DNA of 44,972 nt, from contig JAEWAK010000046.1 in the NCBI GenBank assembly GCA_023391695.1, positions 1 through 44,972 of the forward strand, in the 5' to 3' direction. The notes under the pieces were generated by a model. It worked only from the letters and a program-made list of their open reading frames with translations, was not told where the DNA came from and searched no databases. Both the position numbers and the translations under genes were made by a program. This stretch comes from Bacillota bacterium (GTDB lineage: Bacteria; Bacillota; Clostridia; Lachnospirales; Lachnospiraceae). This document shows, piece after piece, positions 8,862 to 17,288 of the stretch (the first letter of the stretch is position 1; every line of letters starts with the position of its first letter).

Positions 8862-9705
8862 ATTTTTTAAATATGCGGCGGCTTTGTTACTGGTAACGGT
8901 TGTTATTGCACTTTCTATACTCATGCCCGCGAAACTGGCTCGTTTTTATGACAATTCCATGTTTGGCGTCGTTTACAAGGAAAGCACTGCCATCTCGCCA
9001 GAGAGCTTTCAATATTCGACCTTGTCCGAGCGTGAGCGGCTTAACATTGTGTCAATGGCGCTCGGCAACCGCAATATATTGCAGAGTGATTACGCAGCGT
9101 CCATTCGCGAAAAGGCAACCAGGTCTGGCCGCGACGATACGGTTATGACATTCGCTTATGTTGAAAACACTCGCGGTCCTTCTGCGAACGAACTTGATGC
9201 TAACCAGGCAACTGAAGCTTGCAAAACCGAGTTGACCGGGATTATACGGTCCTGTATTGATCTTAAAGAGAATATTGATGTAACGGAATTGAACCTGAAC
9301 CCGTGCAGTGAGCAACTCTATTCTGCCGTCTATATGCTTGACCCTCAGAAAAATGTACCTGTCTGGCAAATTGAGTACAGCAGCGCCATACCGCCCACCT
9401 TCAACGATAATTTACCTTTCGTGTTGATGGAAGCCTATGTGGACGCGGAAACAGGAAAGCTTTACGGTTTTGCATTTAGGCTCAAACAAGCGGACGCAGA
9501 AAATTTTGAACCGGACGCTCTTGCGAAGGCTTGGCTTGGCAAACTAGGCATAGCAAGCTTTGAGGACATAACAGATGGCAACCCGTTTACCGAGGACGCG
9601 AGCCTGTATAACAAATTCGCGACCGACGGCATGGACAGCACGAAAACAGTTTTCACGGTTGGGTTTTATGAAGGGGTTAATGAAGTTTTTGTGAGATGTT
9701 ATTAA
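8854..9705 (+). CDS. Membrane-anchored extracytoplasmic protein of unknown function
   Basis: The 283-residue product has one N-terminal membrane anchor or uncleaved signal (about residues 5-25), then a soluble region predicted to lie outside the cell. It overlaps the kinase gene by eight bases, so it is the fourth gene of the two-component operon. The soluble part has segments resembling PepSY/YycH-like beta-sheets (PVWQIEYSS and YVDAETGKLYGFAFRL), but the match is only suggestive. Many Firmicute two-component systems carry such a membrane-anchored accessory protein that tunes the kinase; that role is inferred. The stop is followed by AT-rich DNA, ending the GC-richer block. Confidence 0.7.
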   Translation: MIKFFKYAAALLLVTVVIALSILMPAKLARFYDNSMFGVVYKESTAISPESFQYSTLSERERLNIVSMALGNRNILQSDYAASIREKATRSGRDDTVMTFAYVENTRGPSANELDANQATEACKTELTGIIRSCIDLKENIDVTELNLNPCSEQLYSAVYMLDPQKNVPVWQIEYSSAIPPTFNDNLPFVLMEAYVDAETGKLYGFAFRLKQADAENFEPDALAKAWLGKLGIASFEDITDGNPFTEDASLYNKFATDGMDSTKTVFTVGFYEGVNEVFVRCY

Positions 9706-9975
9706 GAATAATAACTAAAAAATCATATAATTATTCAGTAACCTATAATTTTTGGTGCAAAATGAGCGACAAATATGGTAAGTGTGTTTTGTCTACAATG
9801 GGAGGTCTGAAAAATATTGCTGGTTTCATACTGATATGGCTGCAGGTTCTGTCCTTAACCGGATTTTCCCAAAAAAATTATTCTAAAGTAAAGCTATGCA
9901 TTTATGCATAAACTGAATAATTACTTCCCAATAGGATAAAATGTTACCATATAGATTAACCATCCGGAGAAAAAT
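9706..9975. other. AT-rich intergenic region, no gene seen
   Basis: The 270 bases contain only short, unconvincing reading frames and no clear hairpin. GC content drops sharply compared with the two-component operon to the left. Confidence 0.5.
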
Positions 9976-10374
9976 ATGGAAAGTATTGATGTTATTAAAA
10001 ATCAAGTATATCAAATAATAAATGAAAATGATCTGGCATTTAAAAATAATGAACAATTTTGTTTTGCTTGTGGTGTTGCCCTGACTATACTTCTTTTTTC
10101 AAAAGAGTATAGCGATAATAAAAATACGGAAATTTATAAAGAATCCTTAAATTCTAATAATTTAATGGAATTTTATACAGAAATCGTAACTTTAATTGAG
10201 CAGAATGCAGATTATATAGATAAATTACCACCTATTAAAAAAAATTTGTTTCGTTATATTATGAATTATACTCCATATACTAATATTGAATTTAGAGAAT
10301 ACCTTGACTATTTTATGGATGGCACTTCAAGTTCAACATCTTATTTTGAATCCATGCCCGTAATAGAGTTGTAA
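9976..10374 (+). CDS. Small helical protein of unknown function (faint Cas8b/Csh1 C-terminus-like pattern)
   Basis: The 132-residue product starts at ATG 9976 with GGAG seven bases upstream, and a good bidirectional terminator follows, so it is probably a real single-gene unit. It is AT-rich, acidic and almost all helix. The sequence has FCFACGVALTILLFS, then a variable stretch, then LIEQNADYIDKLPPIKKNLF, then YIMNYTP and a late YFMDG. That order resembles the C-terminal helical region of type I-B Cas8b/Csh1, which functions as a small subunit. However, similarity is weak, there is no cas gene or CRISPR array nearby, and the match could be coincidence. It is best called hypothetical. Confidence 0.6.
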   Translation: MESIDVIKNQVYQIINENDLAFKNNEQFCFACGVALTILLFSKEYSDNKNTEIYKESLNSNNLMEFYTEIVTLIEQNADYIDKLPPIKKNLFRYIMNYTPYTNIEFREYLDYFMDGTSSSTSYFESMPVIEL

Positions 10375-10432
10375 TCCCTGTGGATTGCGGGTTCTCAGTA
10401 TATTCCGGCTTGTAGTATTTAGATTTAGCAAT

Positions 10433-10473
10433 GGTGTTTAAAAATCAGTGATAATCTTTGATTTTTGAACACC
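10433..10473. terminator. Bidirectional intrinsic terminator
   Basis: GGTGTT-t-AAAAATCA pairs with TGATTTTT-g-AACACC around about ten bases. A and T runs lie in the stem and flanks. It sits between two convergent genes (9976-10374 and the leftward AraC gene) and can serve both. Confidence 0.7.
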
Positions 10474-10477
10474 CATT

Positions 10478-11392
10478 TTAATTAAGGTTTGCTTTTTTGT
10501 ATTTTTCTCTGAAGCTTGAAGGTGAAAGTCCTGTACTGCGTTTAAATATCCTGCAGAAATAGCTGGTACTGTTATATCCTACCCACAGAGAAATATTAAT
10601 AATATCTTCATCTGTAATTGTCAATAAATCCTTTGCACGCTGTATGCGGATAAAATTTATGTAATCAACAAGACTGGTTCCTGTTTCCTTTTTAAAAAGC
10701 TTAGATAGATATTCGGGATTTAAAAAACATATCTTCGCAAGCTGTTCTAAATGAATATTCAAATTGTAATTAATTGATATGTAGTCTGCAACAGTACGGA
10801 CAGCTGAATGGATGCTTCCGCGGAATATAGGAGAGATATCGCTCTGGAGGATAATTGTTTTCTGAAATTTGGTATTTAGTAATGTAATAAAATTTGCTAT
10901 AAGCTCAATAATTTCAAAAAATATATATGTCTCTTCAATTTTAAATTCATGCATGGTTTCCAAGGCGTCCTGAAGCCTTTTTGGGTTTACGCCAATCATA
11001 GGTGCATTCTTTTTAATTATTCTTTCGACTTTTTCTTTTGTGTTTATAAGATTTCCGAAATAGATGACACATGCCAGCCTGTTGTTTATATAAACAGGCT
11101 TTATTATTTCTGTTTGTCCCAAATAGCATTGCCCTATAAAAGGATCTTGGGTATTCATTGCCTTTTTTAGAGTAAGTGCCTTACAACGCAGACAATTTTT
11201 ATATCCTTTGGAGGTGAGCTTGGCAGTTGTACAAAAATCATGGTTGTGTGAGTAACTGACAGGCAGCAAGGCAAGATAAGGATTATTGTGCAGCATACCG
11301 GAAGTATCGTGTATGCATATTTTGTATTTCCGGTCTTGTGTCAAATGTTTTATTAATTGCTCTAATAAGGGATATGTATCAATATTTTTCAT
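10478..11392 (-). CDS. AraC-family transcriptional regulator with PocR sensory domain
   Basis: The 304-residue product has a cysteine-containing PocR-type ligand-binding domain (about residues 5-170: HDFCTTAKLTSKGYKNCLRCKAL, then GQCYLGQTEIIKPV) and a C-terminal double helix-turn-helix AraC domain (about 205-300: LAKICFLNPEYLSKLFKKETG and ISLWVGYNSTSYFCRIFKRSTGLSP). PocR domains are thought to sense small polar organic ligands. ATG 11392 follows GGAG by eight bases. It is divergent from the FAD oxidoreductase at 11689 across about 300 bases and is the natural candidate regulator of that gene. Confidence 0.88.
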   Translation of the reverse strand: MKNIDTYPLLEQLIKHLTQDRKYKICIHDTSGMLHNNPYLALLPVSYSHNHDFCTTAKLTSKGYKNCLRCKALTLKKAMNTQDPFIGQCYLGQTEIIKPVYINNRLACVIYFGNLINTKEKVERIIKKNAPMIGVNPKRLQDALETMHEFKIEETYIFFEIIELIANFITLLNTKFQKTIILQSDISPIFRGSIHSAVRTVADYISINYNLNIHLEQLAKICFLNPEYLSKLFKKETGTSLVDYINFIRIQRAKDLLTITDEDIINISLWVGYNSTSYFCRIFKRSTGLSPSSFREKYKKANLN

Positions 11393-11688
11393 GTGAAAGT
11401 CTCCAATAAATTGTTTGCAGGGAGTGATTTTATTTAATTATAAACAGAATTTTACAAATGTCAATATAGTATTATTGACATTATCCATAAATTGTAAGAA
11501 CTGAATTTGTAAAAAAGGATAGAATCAGTATAGAAGTAAAAATAAATCCTATTTTTTAACTTACAAAAAAGTCAATATATTTCAATAATAATATCTGTTT
11601 GGTGCAAGAAAAAGTAAAGCTAAAGTATTAAAATTAACTTAAGAATAAAACAGAACAAAAAAATCAACATGTCAGAAAGGCGAAAAAT
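11393..11688. promoter_or_regulatory. Divergent intergenic region between AraC gene and FAD oxidoreductase
   Basis: This very AT-rich spacer must hold the promoters of both genes. TTGACA-like hexamers occur near 11475, but no −10 at the right distance is convincing. No RNA gene or strong hairpin is seen. Confidence 0.3.
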
Positions 11689-13044
11689 ATGGATACTTTA
11701 AAGAAATATTTATTAATACAAAAAAATATCCCGTTGGATGATACTTGTGACGTTATAGTTGTCGGAGGAGGCCCGGCAGGTTGTGCGGCAGCTATAGCTG
11801 CGGTAAGGGAAGGGGCGAAAACTCTGCTGATTGAAGCAACGGGATGTCTGGGAGGGATGGGAACAGCCGGACTGGTACCTTCGTGGGCACCTTTCTGGGA
11901 TAAAGAAAAGGTGATATACGGAGGTATTGCATATAAGGTGTTAAATGAATGTAAAAAAGGACTTTTGCATGTAGCAAAAGATGAATTGCATTGGGTTCCT
12001 ATTAACGCGGAATATTTGAAAACAGTGTTTGACGATATGGTTATAAATGCCGGAGCAAAAGTATTATTCAATACGGTATTAAGTTGTGTTGAGACAGATG
12101 ACAATGGGACTGTAACAACGGTCATTGTCACTAATAAAGCCGGACTTACTGCATATAAGGCAAAAGTTTTCATCGATTGTACGGGAGATGCAGATCTGGC
12201 AGCCTGGGCAGGTGCCGAATATTTAAAGGGAGATACTTCCACAGGGGAATTACAGCCGGCGACAATGTGTTTCCTGCTTAGTAATGTTGATGATTATGCA
12301 TATCAATATGGTCCAAGGCTGCATGCATCAAATAGAGAAAGCCCGATATATCAGATTATGGATTCAGGAGAATATCCTTTGATCCAGGATACACATGCCT
12401 GCAACCAGCAGGTAGGCCCTGGCGTTATAGGCTTTAATGCAGGACACATATGGAATATTGACAATACAGACCCACTTAGTCTTACTGAGGCTTTGATTAA
12501 GGGGAGAAAGATAGCGGCAGAATTTAAAGAGGCTTTGGCAAAATACCAGCCGAAAGCTTTTGGAAATGCTTTTCTGGCGGCTACCAGTCCATTAATGGGG
12601 ATAAGGGAGACAAGAAGGATTATTGGCGATTATACCCTTACAGAAATTGATTATATGGATAGAGCTTCATTTGATGATGAAATAGGAAGAAACAGTTATT
12701 ATATTGATATACATCATTCAGAGCATGAAATAGTGATGCAGAAGATGGGAAAATTCGACTGGGATAAGCGTTGTGCGCGGTATGAGGCAGGGGAGTCCCA
12801 TGGCATACCATACCGTTGTCTTACACCGAAAGGATTGAAAAATGTTCTGGTTGCAGGCAGGTCAATATCTTGTGACAGATCAGTTCAAGGAAGTGTCCGG
12901 GTAATGCCGGCATGTCTGGTAATGGGTGAAGCAGCAGGCGTGGCTGCTGTACTTACAATAAAGCAATCAGACTTAAATGTACACAATATCAATACAGAGA
13001 CTTTGAGAAGCAGATTGAGAGAAGAAGGGGCCTATCTGCCATAA
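11689..13044 (+). CDS. FAD-dependent oxidoreductase (FAD_oxidored family)
   Basis: The 451-residue soluble flavoprotein has an N-terminal Rossmann motif VVGGGPAGCAA (about residues 24-34) binding the FAD adenosine, followed by EATGCLGGMGTAG. The C-terminal FAD-closing segment is NVLVAGRSISCDRSVQGS with a final MGEAAGVAAVL. This matches the pfam12831-type FAD_oxidored family, whose substrates are mostly unknown and which is often found with polysaccharide-utilisation genes. ATG 11689 follows AAAGG by eight bases. It is divergent from the PocR/AraC regulator and upstream of the GH28-like enzyme, but the long spacer with a structured leader argues against cotranscription with the latter. Confidence 0.88.
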   Translation: MDTLKKYLLIQKNIPLDDTCDVIVVGGGPAGCAAAIAAVREGAKTLLIEATGCLGGMGTAGLVPSWAPFWDKEKVIYGGIAYKVLNECKKGLLHVAKDELHWVPINAEYLKTVFDDMVINAGAKVLFNTVLSCVETDDNGTVTTVIVTNKAGLTAYKAKVFIDCTGDADLAAWAGAEYLKGDTSTGELQPATMCFLLSNVDDYAYQYGPRLHASNRESPIYQIMDSGEYPLIQDTHACNQQVGPGVIGFNAGHIWNIDNTDPLSLTEALIKGRKIAAEFKEALAKYQPKAFGNAFLAATSPLMGIRETRRIIGDYTLTEIDYMDRASFDDEIGRNSYYIDIHHSEHEIVMQKMGKFDWDKRCARYEAGESHGIPYRCLTPKGLKNVLVAGRSISCDRSVQGSVRVMPACLVMGEAAGVAAVLTIKQSDLNVHNINTETLRSRLREEGAYLP

Positions 13045-13131
13045 ATTAAATATTTGCAACTTTGATTCGTATATTTCAAAAGAGGTGTCAACACTTTCTT
13101 TATGATATACTTGATTAACATATCAATATTA

Positions 13132-13157
13132 TTCAATAAATATATCCAATTATTGAA
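13132..13157. promoter_or_regulatory. Inverted repeat, possible operator or weak terminator
   Basis: TTCAATAA (13132-13139) and TTATTGAA (13150-13157) form a perfect 8-bp inverted repeat with a 10-base centre, about 90 bases after the oxidoreductase stop. There is no T-run, so an operator or a weak terminator are both possible. Confidence 0.25.
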
Positions 13158-13260
13158 TGAAATTATAAACTAAAAGGAGTAAAATTAAGTTAGATATAAT
13201 ATGCATACTACTTTTTAACATTGATAACAGGACAAGGGGATTATAGAATTTAACTTATAA

Positions 13261-13404
13261 AAGTCAGTCCACCTCTTCTTGGCGAAGAGTAAGAAGCGGG
13301 TTTGGGACTTATTTGTTTCAGCCGGAGGCAGGATAAAACCTTATGCCCGCGTAACAGGTATAAGGCCATAAGCTAGGCGGACCTAAGAATATCCGCTTTG
13401 ACTT
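13261..13404 (+). ncRNA. Candidate structured leader RNA upstream of GH28-like gene (element copy B)
   Basis: Several helices can be drawn: an outer AAGTCA (13261-13266) with TGACTT (13399-13404); GTCCACC (13267-13273) with GGCGGAC (13376-13382); hairpin CTCTTC/GAAGAG (13273-13289); GCGGG (13296-13300) with CCCGC (13346-13350); and CCTTAT (13339-13344) with ATAAGG (13360-13365), which crosses the previous helix like a pseudoknot. An alternative pairs AAGTC (13261) with GACTT (13306-13310), so two folds may compete. The segment 13290-13316 repeats that of the element at 75-123. It lies 84 bases before the GH28-like start. It does not match the c-di-GMP, cobalamin, lysine, purine or T-box consensus as I know them. 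Confidence 0.4.
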
Positions 13405-13487
13405 GTAAAAATAAGATATGTATGGTTCTGCAGACACCTTCATATATACACTAACAACAATAAAATCAAATTTTTGGGGAGGTACTC

Positions 13488-15566
13488 ATGTTAAAAAGAA
13501 AAGTGATTAGTTTAGTCCTGTTTCTTGCTCTAATTATCACAGCCACGGTATACGTACCAACGGCAACTTATGCAGCTGCAACTATTCAAAGCTATCCTAT
13601 GCCTTCAATTTATAGCGCATCCAGTGTTTTTTCATTAAAAGCTGACAGCACCAACATTCCTGTAGTATCTTACTTGGATGATTATGACTACGCTGAATTT
13701 TCTTTTTCGGGAACAATCACGATTCAAGTTACTGCAAGTGAGAATATTACGTCTTATTCGATCAGCCCAATGGCTAAAAACATAACAGGTACTGTCAATG
13801 GGAATAAATTGACTTTTTCTCTTTCATCTTCAACGTATGTGATCATAAAAATCAATAACCTGAAAAAACTTGTAATAGCAGCAGATCCTTTGGAAACGGA
13901 TATTCCTGCATCTTCAGGGCCAGGGATCCATAATGTTACTCAGTCACCATACAATGCAGACAAAACAGGTGCTACGATGGCAACAAAAGCTATTCAGAAG
14001 GCCATTGATGATGCGCATAATGCCGGAGGCGGTATTGTATATGTACCTGCTGGCGTTTACAAATGTGCAAACCTTTATTTAAAAAGTAATGTTACGTTTT
14101 ATTTAGCAGGAGGCTCTGTAATAGTTGGTACGGGAAATGGTGCTGACTATGTTACTGATTTTAATAAGAGTTCACTTGGTAAGGATGGAACCTATTTTAT
14201 CCGTACGACAACAGGCTCCCATGATATAACAATAAGGGGACGTGGAACCATCGACGGAAAAGGTATATCTATGAGAGTTAATTCGAACTTTCTAAATAAC
14301 CTTTTAGTACCGATGCAAACCACTAATTTTACTTTTGGCGGTATAACATTAAGAGACGGTGGATTCTGGGCATTTATGATTGTCCGGTCCGATAATGTTA
14401 CAATTAAAAATTACAAGGGATTTCAAACCTTGGATTATCTTGAAGCGGATGCGCTTGACGTAAATGAGAGTCAGAATGTTACCGTTAAACATGGAATTGG
14501 AATATCTGATGATGACACTTTTTCAACTAAAACATGGTGGCAGTACGGTATGTCCGCTAATTGGCCCGGAACGGTTGAAAATATAGACACAGTGACCTTT
14601 GATGATTGTTTAGCGTGGTCAGAATGTGTAGCGTTTAAGATCGGCATGGGAACAGGACAACTGCAAAAAAACGTAATCTTTAAGAATTCATATATTTTTC
14701 AGTGTTCCAGAGGAATGATTGTTGATCATAGTTATAGTACTCCTGCAGTTCAAAATGTTACTTTTTACAACATCGATATAGAAAGATGTACCATGAAACA
14801 ATTTGGAAACCGCTGGTTCAGTGTTGCAACCAGTACTTCCGGTCCTGTAAATAATGTAAAATTTGAGAACATCAATGTTCGCAGTACCGGAAGTCAAAAT
14901 AGTTATATTTCAGGACATGACAGCACAGGAACTGTTGATGGGGTATTTTTCTCAAATATTAAAGTTTTGGGTAAAATTGCGACAAGCATGGCTGATTTGA
15001 ATGCTACCCAAAATAGTTATGCGAGTAATATAAAAATTGTAAGTTCCATGAATATACTACTAAGCGACCATTTTGAAGATGGAAGTCTTTCGGGATGGAC
15101 TACTTCTTCAGGAAAATGGGATTTAAAAACAGATGGCAGTCAAGTTTTGACCCAGAGTAATTTATCAGAAGCTATTATTACAAGGGGAAGTTCGTGGACT
15201 AATTATGCATATGAGGCAGATGTGAAACTCCCGATTTCAAATACAAATGCAGGAATACTCTTTAGGGTACAGGATGCAAATAACTATTATATGTATAGAA
15301 TCAATGGAACTGCAAATACGGTAGAATTGTATAAATGTGTAAGCGGAACTTTGACCAAGGTGTCCGGTACTGCATTCACAGTCACTCCAGGTGAGTGGAA
15401 TATGCTTAAAGTTGAAGTAAATGGAAATAATATCAAAGGTTATGTGAACGGAAGATTAAAAACAGATTGGACTAATCCTACGACACAATTAACATCTGGG
15501 AAAATAGGATTTAGAACAACATCTCAGAATGTGTCTCTTGATGATGTTTTGGTAACACAATACTAA
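13488..15566 (+). CDS. Secreted GH28-like right-handed beta-helix glycosidase with C-terminal jelly-roll domain
   Basis: The 692-residue product begins with a signal peptide (about residues 1-29, ending TATYAA). A beta-sandwich lead-in (about 30-135) precedes a parallel beta-helix (about 140-515) of glycoside hydrolase 28 / isopullulanase type: the opening segment NADKTGATMATKAIQKAIDDA, GGGIVYVPAGVYKC, GRGTIDGKG, and an acidic core with DALDVNES and ISDDDTFSTK, where GH28 catalytic aspartates lie. The C-terminal domain (about 525-692) is a concanavalin-like fold of the DUF1080/CBM66-like kind (FEDGSLSGWTTSSGKWDL, AGILFRVQDANNYYMYRING). It probably cuts a pectic or related plant polysaccharide. 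The RBS GGGGAGG precedes ATG. A 440-base leader with a structured element suggests RNA-level regulation. The exact substrate cannot be told. Confidence 0.82.
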   Translation: MLKRKVISLVLFLALIITATVYVPTATYAAATIQSYPMPSIYSASSVFSLKADSTNIPVVSYLDDYDYAEFSFSGTITIQVTASENITSYSISPMAKNITGTVNGNKLTFSLSSSTYVIIKINNLKKLVIAADPLETDIPASSGPGIHNVTQSPYNADKTGATMATKAIQKAIDDAHNAGGGIVYVPAGVYKCANLYLKSNVTFYLAGGSVIVGTGNGADYVTDFNKSSLGKDGTYFIRTTTGSHDITIRGRGTIDGKGISMRVNSNFLNNLLVPMQTTNFTFGGITLRDGGFWAFMIVRSDNVTIKNYKGFQTLDYLEADALDVNESQNVTVKHGIGISDDDTFSTKTWWQYGMSANWPGTVENIDTVTFDDCLAWSECVAFKIGMGTGQLQKNVIFKNSYIFQCSRGMIVDHSYSTPAVQNVTFYNIDIERCTMKQFGNRWFSVATSTSGPVNNVKFENINVRSTGSQNSYISGHDSTGTVDGVFFSNIKVLGKIATSMADLNATQNSYASNIKIVSSMNILLSDHFEDGSLSGWTTSSGKWDLKTDGSQVLTQSNLSEAIITRGSSWTNYAYEADVKLPISNTNAGILFRVQDANNYYMYRINGTANTVELYKCVSGTLTKVSGTAFTVTPGEWNMLKVEVNGNNIKGYVNGRLKTDWTNPTTQLTSGKIGFRTTSQNVSLDDVLVTQY

Positions 15567-15797
15567 AAAGAATTGATATTATAGCTTTATACGAGTTATA
15601 CTAAATATGGCTGGGGCTGTTGCATTAATTTATTAGTGCGCAGCTCTTCTGCTATCTATACGGCTTACCATTTCCAAACGATAAAAGCTCTTTTCCGAAA
15701 AGTATGTCAAAACTTATCTCGGAGGCAGGCACTGGGTGGGATTATAAGTAAATAATAATAATTTAACTATCAAACTTAAAAAAATATAAATTATGTA

Positions 15798-15832
15798 TTG
15801 ACAGATGAAATATTAGTTACTATAATGGTAAC
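15798..15832 (+). promoter_or_regulatory. Consensus sigma-A promoter with overlapping palindromic operator
   Basis: TTGACA (15798-15803) and TATAAT (15821-15826) match the consensus exactly with 17-base spacing. A perfect inverted repeat, GTTAC (15816-15820) and GTAAC (15828-15832), brackets the −10 box. This is the expected position for autorepression by the Rrf2 regulator encoded 18 bases further on. The rest of the 15567-15840 spacer holds no gene or strong terminator. Confidence 0.85.
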
Positions 15833-15849
15833 AAATAGAGGTGATGATA

Positions 15850-16266
15850 ATGTACTCAACTAAATATTCAGTAAGCATTCATATACTAAGTCTGATTGCA
15901 TTAAAGGAGGAACAGCCTATTACATCAGATTATATAGCCGGTAGTGTTAATACCAATCCGGCACTGGTCAGAAGGCTGATGAGTTCTTTAAAAAAAGCTG
16001 AGTTAATCAGAACGCAAACGAAATTAGGAGTGTTAGGGCTAAAAAAGCCTCCTGAAGAAATTTCATTACTGCAGGTTTTTAAGGCAGTTGAAAAAGAGCA
16101 ACGGCTCTTTTCTATTCATAGCGATTCGAATCCCAACTGTCCCGTAGGAGCCAGGATCGGATCGGCCTTAGAGTTTGTTAACGATCAGATACAGTCAGCA
16201 TTTGAAAAAGAACTTGATTCTATTTACCTGTCAGACATATTAAAGGATATGAATATTGAAAAATGA
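15850..16266 (+). CDS. Rrf2-family transcriptional regulator (YwnA-like)
   Basis: The 138-residue winged-helix repressor has the family start MYSTKYSVSIHILSLIAL, the recognition region TSDYIAGSVNTNPALVRRLMSSLKKA, and a wing followed by PPEEISLLQVFKAVE. The three-cysteine Fe-S ligand set of IscR/NsrR is absent; only one cysteine lies in PNCPVG, which places it with YwnA-type Rrf2 proteins that may sense thiol or electrophile stress. ATG 15850 is chosen because AGAGGTGA ends five bases before it; GTG 15841 and ATG 15844 lie inside the ribosome binding site. It probably controls itself and the FMN reductase gene 79 bases downstream. Confidence 0.88.
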   Translation: MYSTKYSVSIHILSLIALKEEQPITSDYIAGSVNTNPALVRRLMSSLKKAELIRTQTKLGVLGLKKPPEEISLLQVFKAVEKEQRLFSIHSDSNPNCPVGARIGSALEFVNDQIQSAFEKELDSIYLSDILKDMNIEK

Positions 16267-16345
16267 GAACAGACTGATTCACACTCTTATTTGTGATAGG
16301 GAGTTTGACTATCAACACAAAATATAATTTTAGGAGGTAATATCT

Positions 16346-16894
16346 ATGAGTAAAAAGACAGTTGGATTTATTGTTGGAAGTTTAAGAAAAAATTCATTTA
16401 ATAAGGCGATTGCGAACTATGTATCAGGTCTTATACCGTCTGATTATGAAGTGAAATTTATTGATATTAGCAATGTAGATCTCTTTAATGAGGATTTAGA
16501 AGGCAATCCTCCTGCATCCTGGACGAAACTAAGAGAAGATGTAAAGGCTTGTGACAGCTTTTTGTTCTTTACACCGGAATATAACCGTTCCATTCCTGCT
16601 GTTTTAAAAAATGCTCTTGATGTAGCGTCAAGGCCTTACGGGCAAAGTGTTTGGGCAGGCAGACCGGCAGGCATTGTAAGCGTATCACTTGGCGGTATAG
16701 CTGGTTTTGGTGCAAATCACCATTTAAGACAGGTGTTTACCTTCCTTGATATTCATCCGTTACAGCAGCCGGAAGCATATATCGGCAATGTAATGTCATT
16801 ATTAGATGAAAGTGGAAACCTGGTTAACGAAGATACGAAAAAATTCTTACAATCCTATGTTGATGCCTTCTTAAACTGGAGCAATAAGTTTTAA
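16346..16894 (+). CDS. NAD(P)H-dependent FMN reductase (chromate/quinone reductase-like)
   Basis: The 182-residue flavodoxin-fold enzyme shows the FMN phosphate loop GSLRKNSFNKA (about residues 12-22), the family motif FFTPEYNRSIPAVLKNALD (about 74-92) and SLGGIAGFGANHHLRQVF. These are typical of the NADPH-dependent FMN reductase family that includes quinone, azo-dye and chromate reductases. It has a strong TAGGAGG site. It follows an Rrf2 regulator on the same strand, an arrangement usually linked to oxidative or electrophile stress. Two-electron reduction of quinone-like compounds is the likely role; the physiological substrate is not evident. Confidence 0.9.
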   Translation: MSKKTVGFIVGSLRKNSFNKAIANYVSGLIPSDYEVKFIDISNVDLFNEDLEGNPPASWTKLREDVKACDSFLFFTPEYNRSIPAVLKNALDVASRPYGQSVWAGRPAGIVSVSLGGIAGFGANHHLRQVFTFLDIHPLQQPEAYIGNVMSLLDESGNLVNEDTKKFLQSYVDAFLNWSNKF

Positions 16895-16998
16895 TTGGGT
16901 AAATAAAGAACGGGTAATAATATTTGAATAAAGTAATACGGGTAATATAAAATCATAACCACCCGTTGCACGTAACATCATAAACTTAAGCCAGTCAT

Positions 16999-17229
16999 TT
17001 AAAAAGTTTTCAAATTCATTTTATATTTGTTGGAATTCTTAAATACCCTTTCATGTCCTTTGCATTTTCGATATGGAAGGGTATACTTTTCAATGGTCTT
17101 TTGTAGTTTTATCATTTTTTTCTCTCTGATATCCGGATTATCCTCAAGCATTATCCCTATTATGGCTCGTTTGAATAGTTCCACAGCCACGTTTTCATTC
17201 GCGTAAACCTGATACTTATATTCAGACAT
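16999..17229 (-). CDS. Small hypothetical protein, doubtful
   Basis: A 76-codon AT-rich frame, basic in its C-terminal half, with a possible helix (YANENVAVELFKRAIIGIMLED). The upstream sequence lacks a clear ribosome binding site, and no family is recognised. It could be a real small gene or the remnant of a mobile-element protein. It is kept because it does not overlap another gene and lies in an otherwise empty 480-base stretch. Confidence 0.3.
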   Translation of the reverse strand: MSEYKYQVYANENVAVELFKRAIIGIMLEDNPDIREKKMIKLQKTIEKYTLPYRKCKGHERVFKNSNKYKMNLKTF

Positions 17230-17288
17230 CTCTGTTCTTTGTATGGGGGAACGGGGATTTTTTTGCCCCGAAATGCGGAAAATGTATA

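Noticed and set aside
9700..10480. Repeat of the tRNA-Ser 3' end as attR of an island
   Set aside because: No copy of GGGTTCGAATCCC or the acceptor end was found at the right border, and no integrase is encoded.
11664..12242. A 192-codon antisense frame over the FAD oxidoreductase
   Set aside because: It is a shadow of a well-supported flavoprotein and reads as low-complexity Ser/Pro/Ala sequence.
13261..13404. c-di-GMP (GEMM) or cobalamin riboswitch call for the GH28 leader
   Set aside because: GCAAACC and GCCACTG-type core sequences are absent; the fold shares only generic GC helices with those classes.
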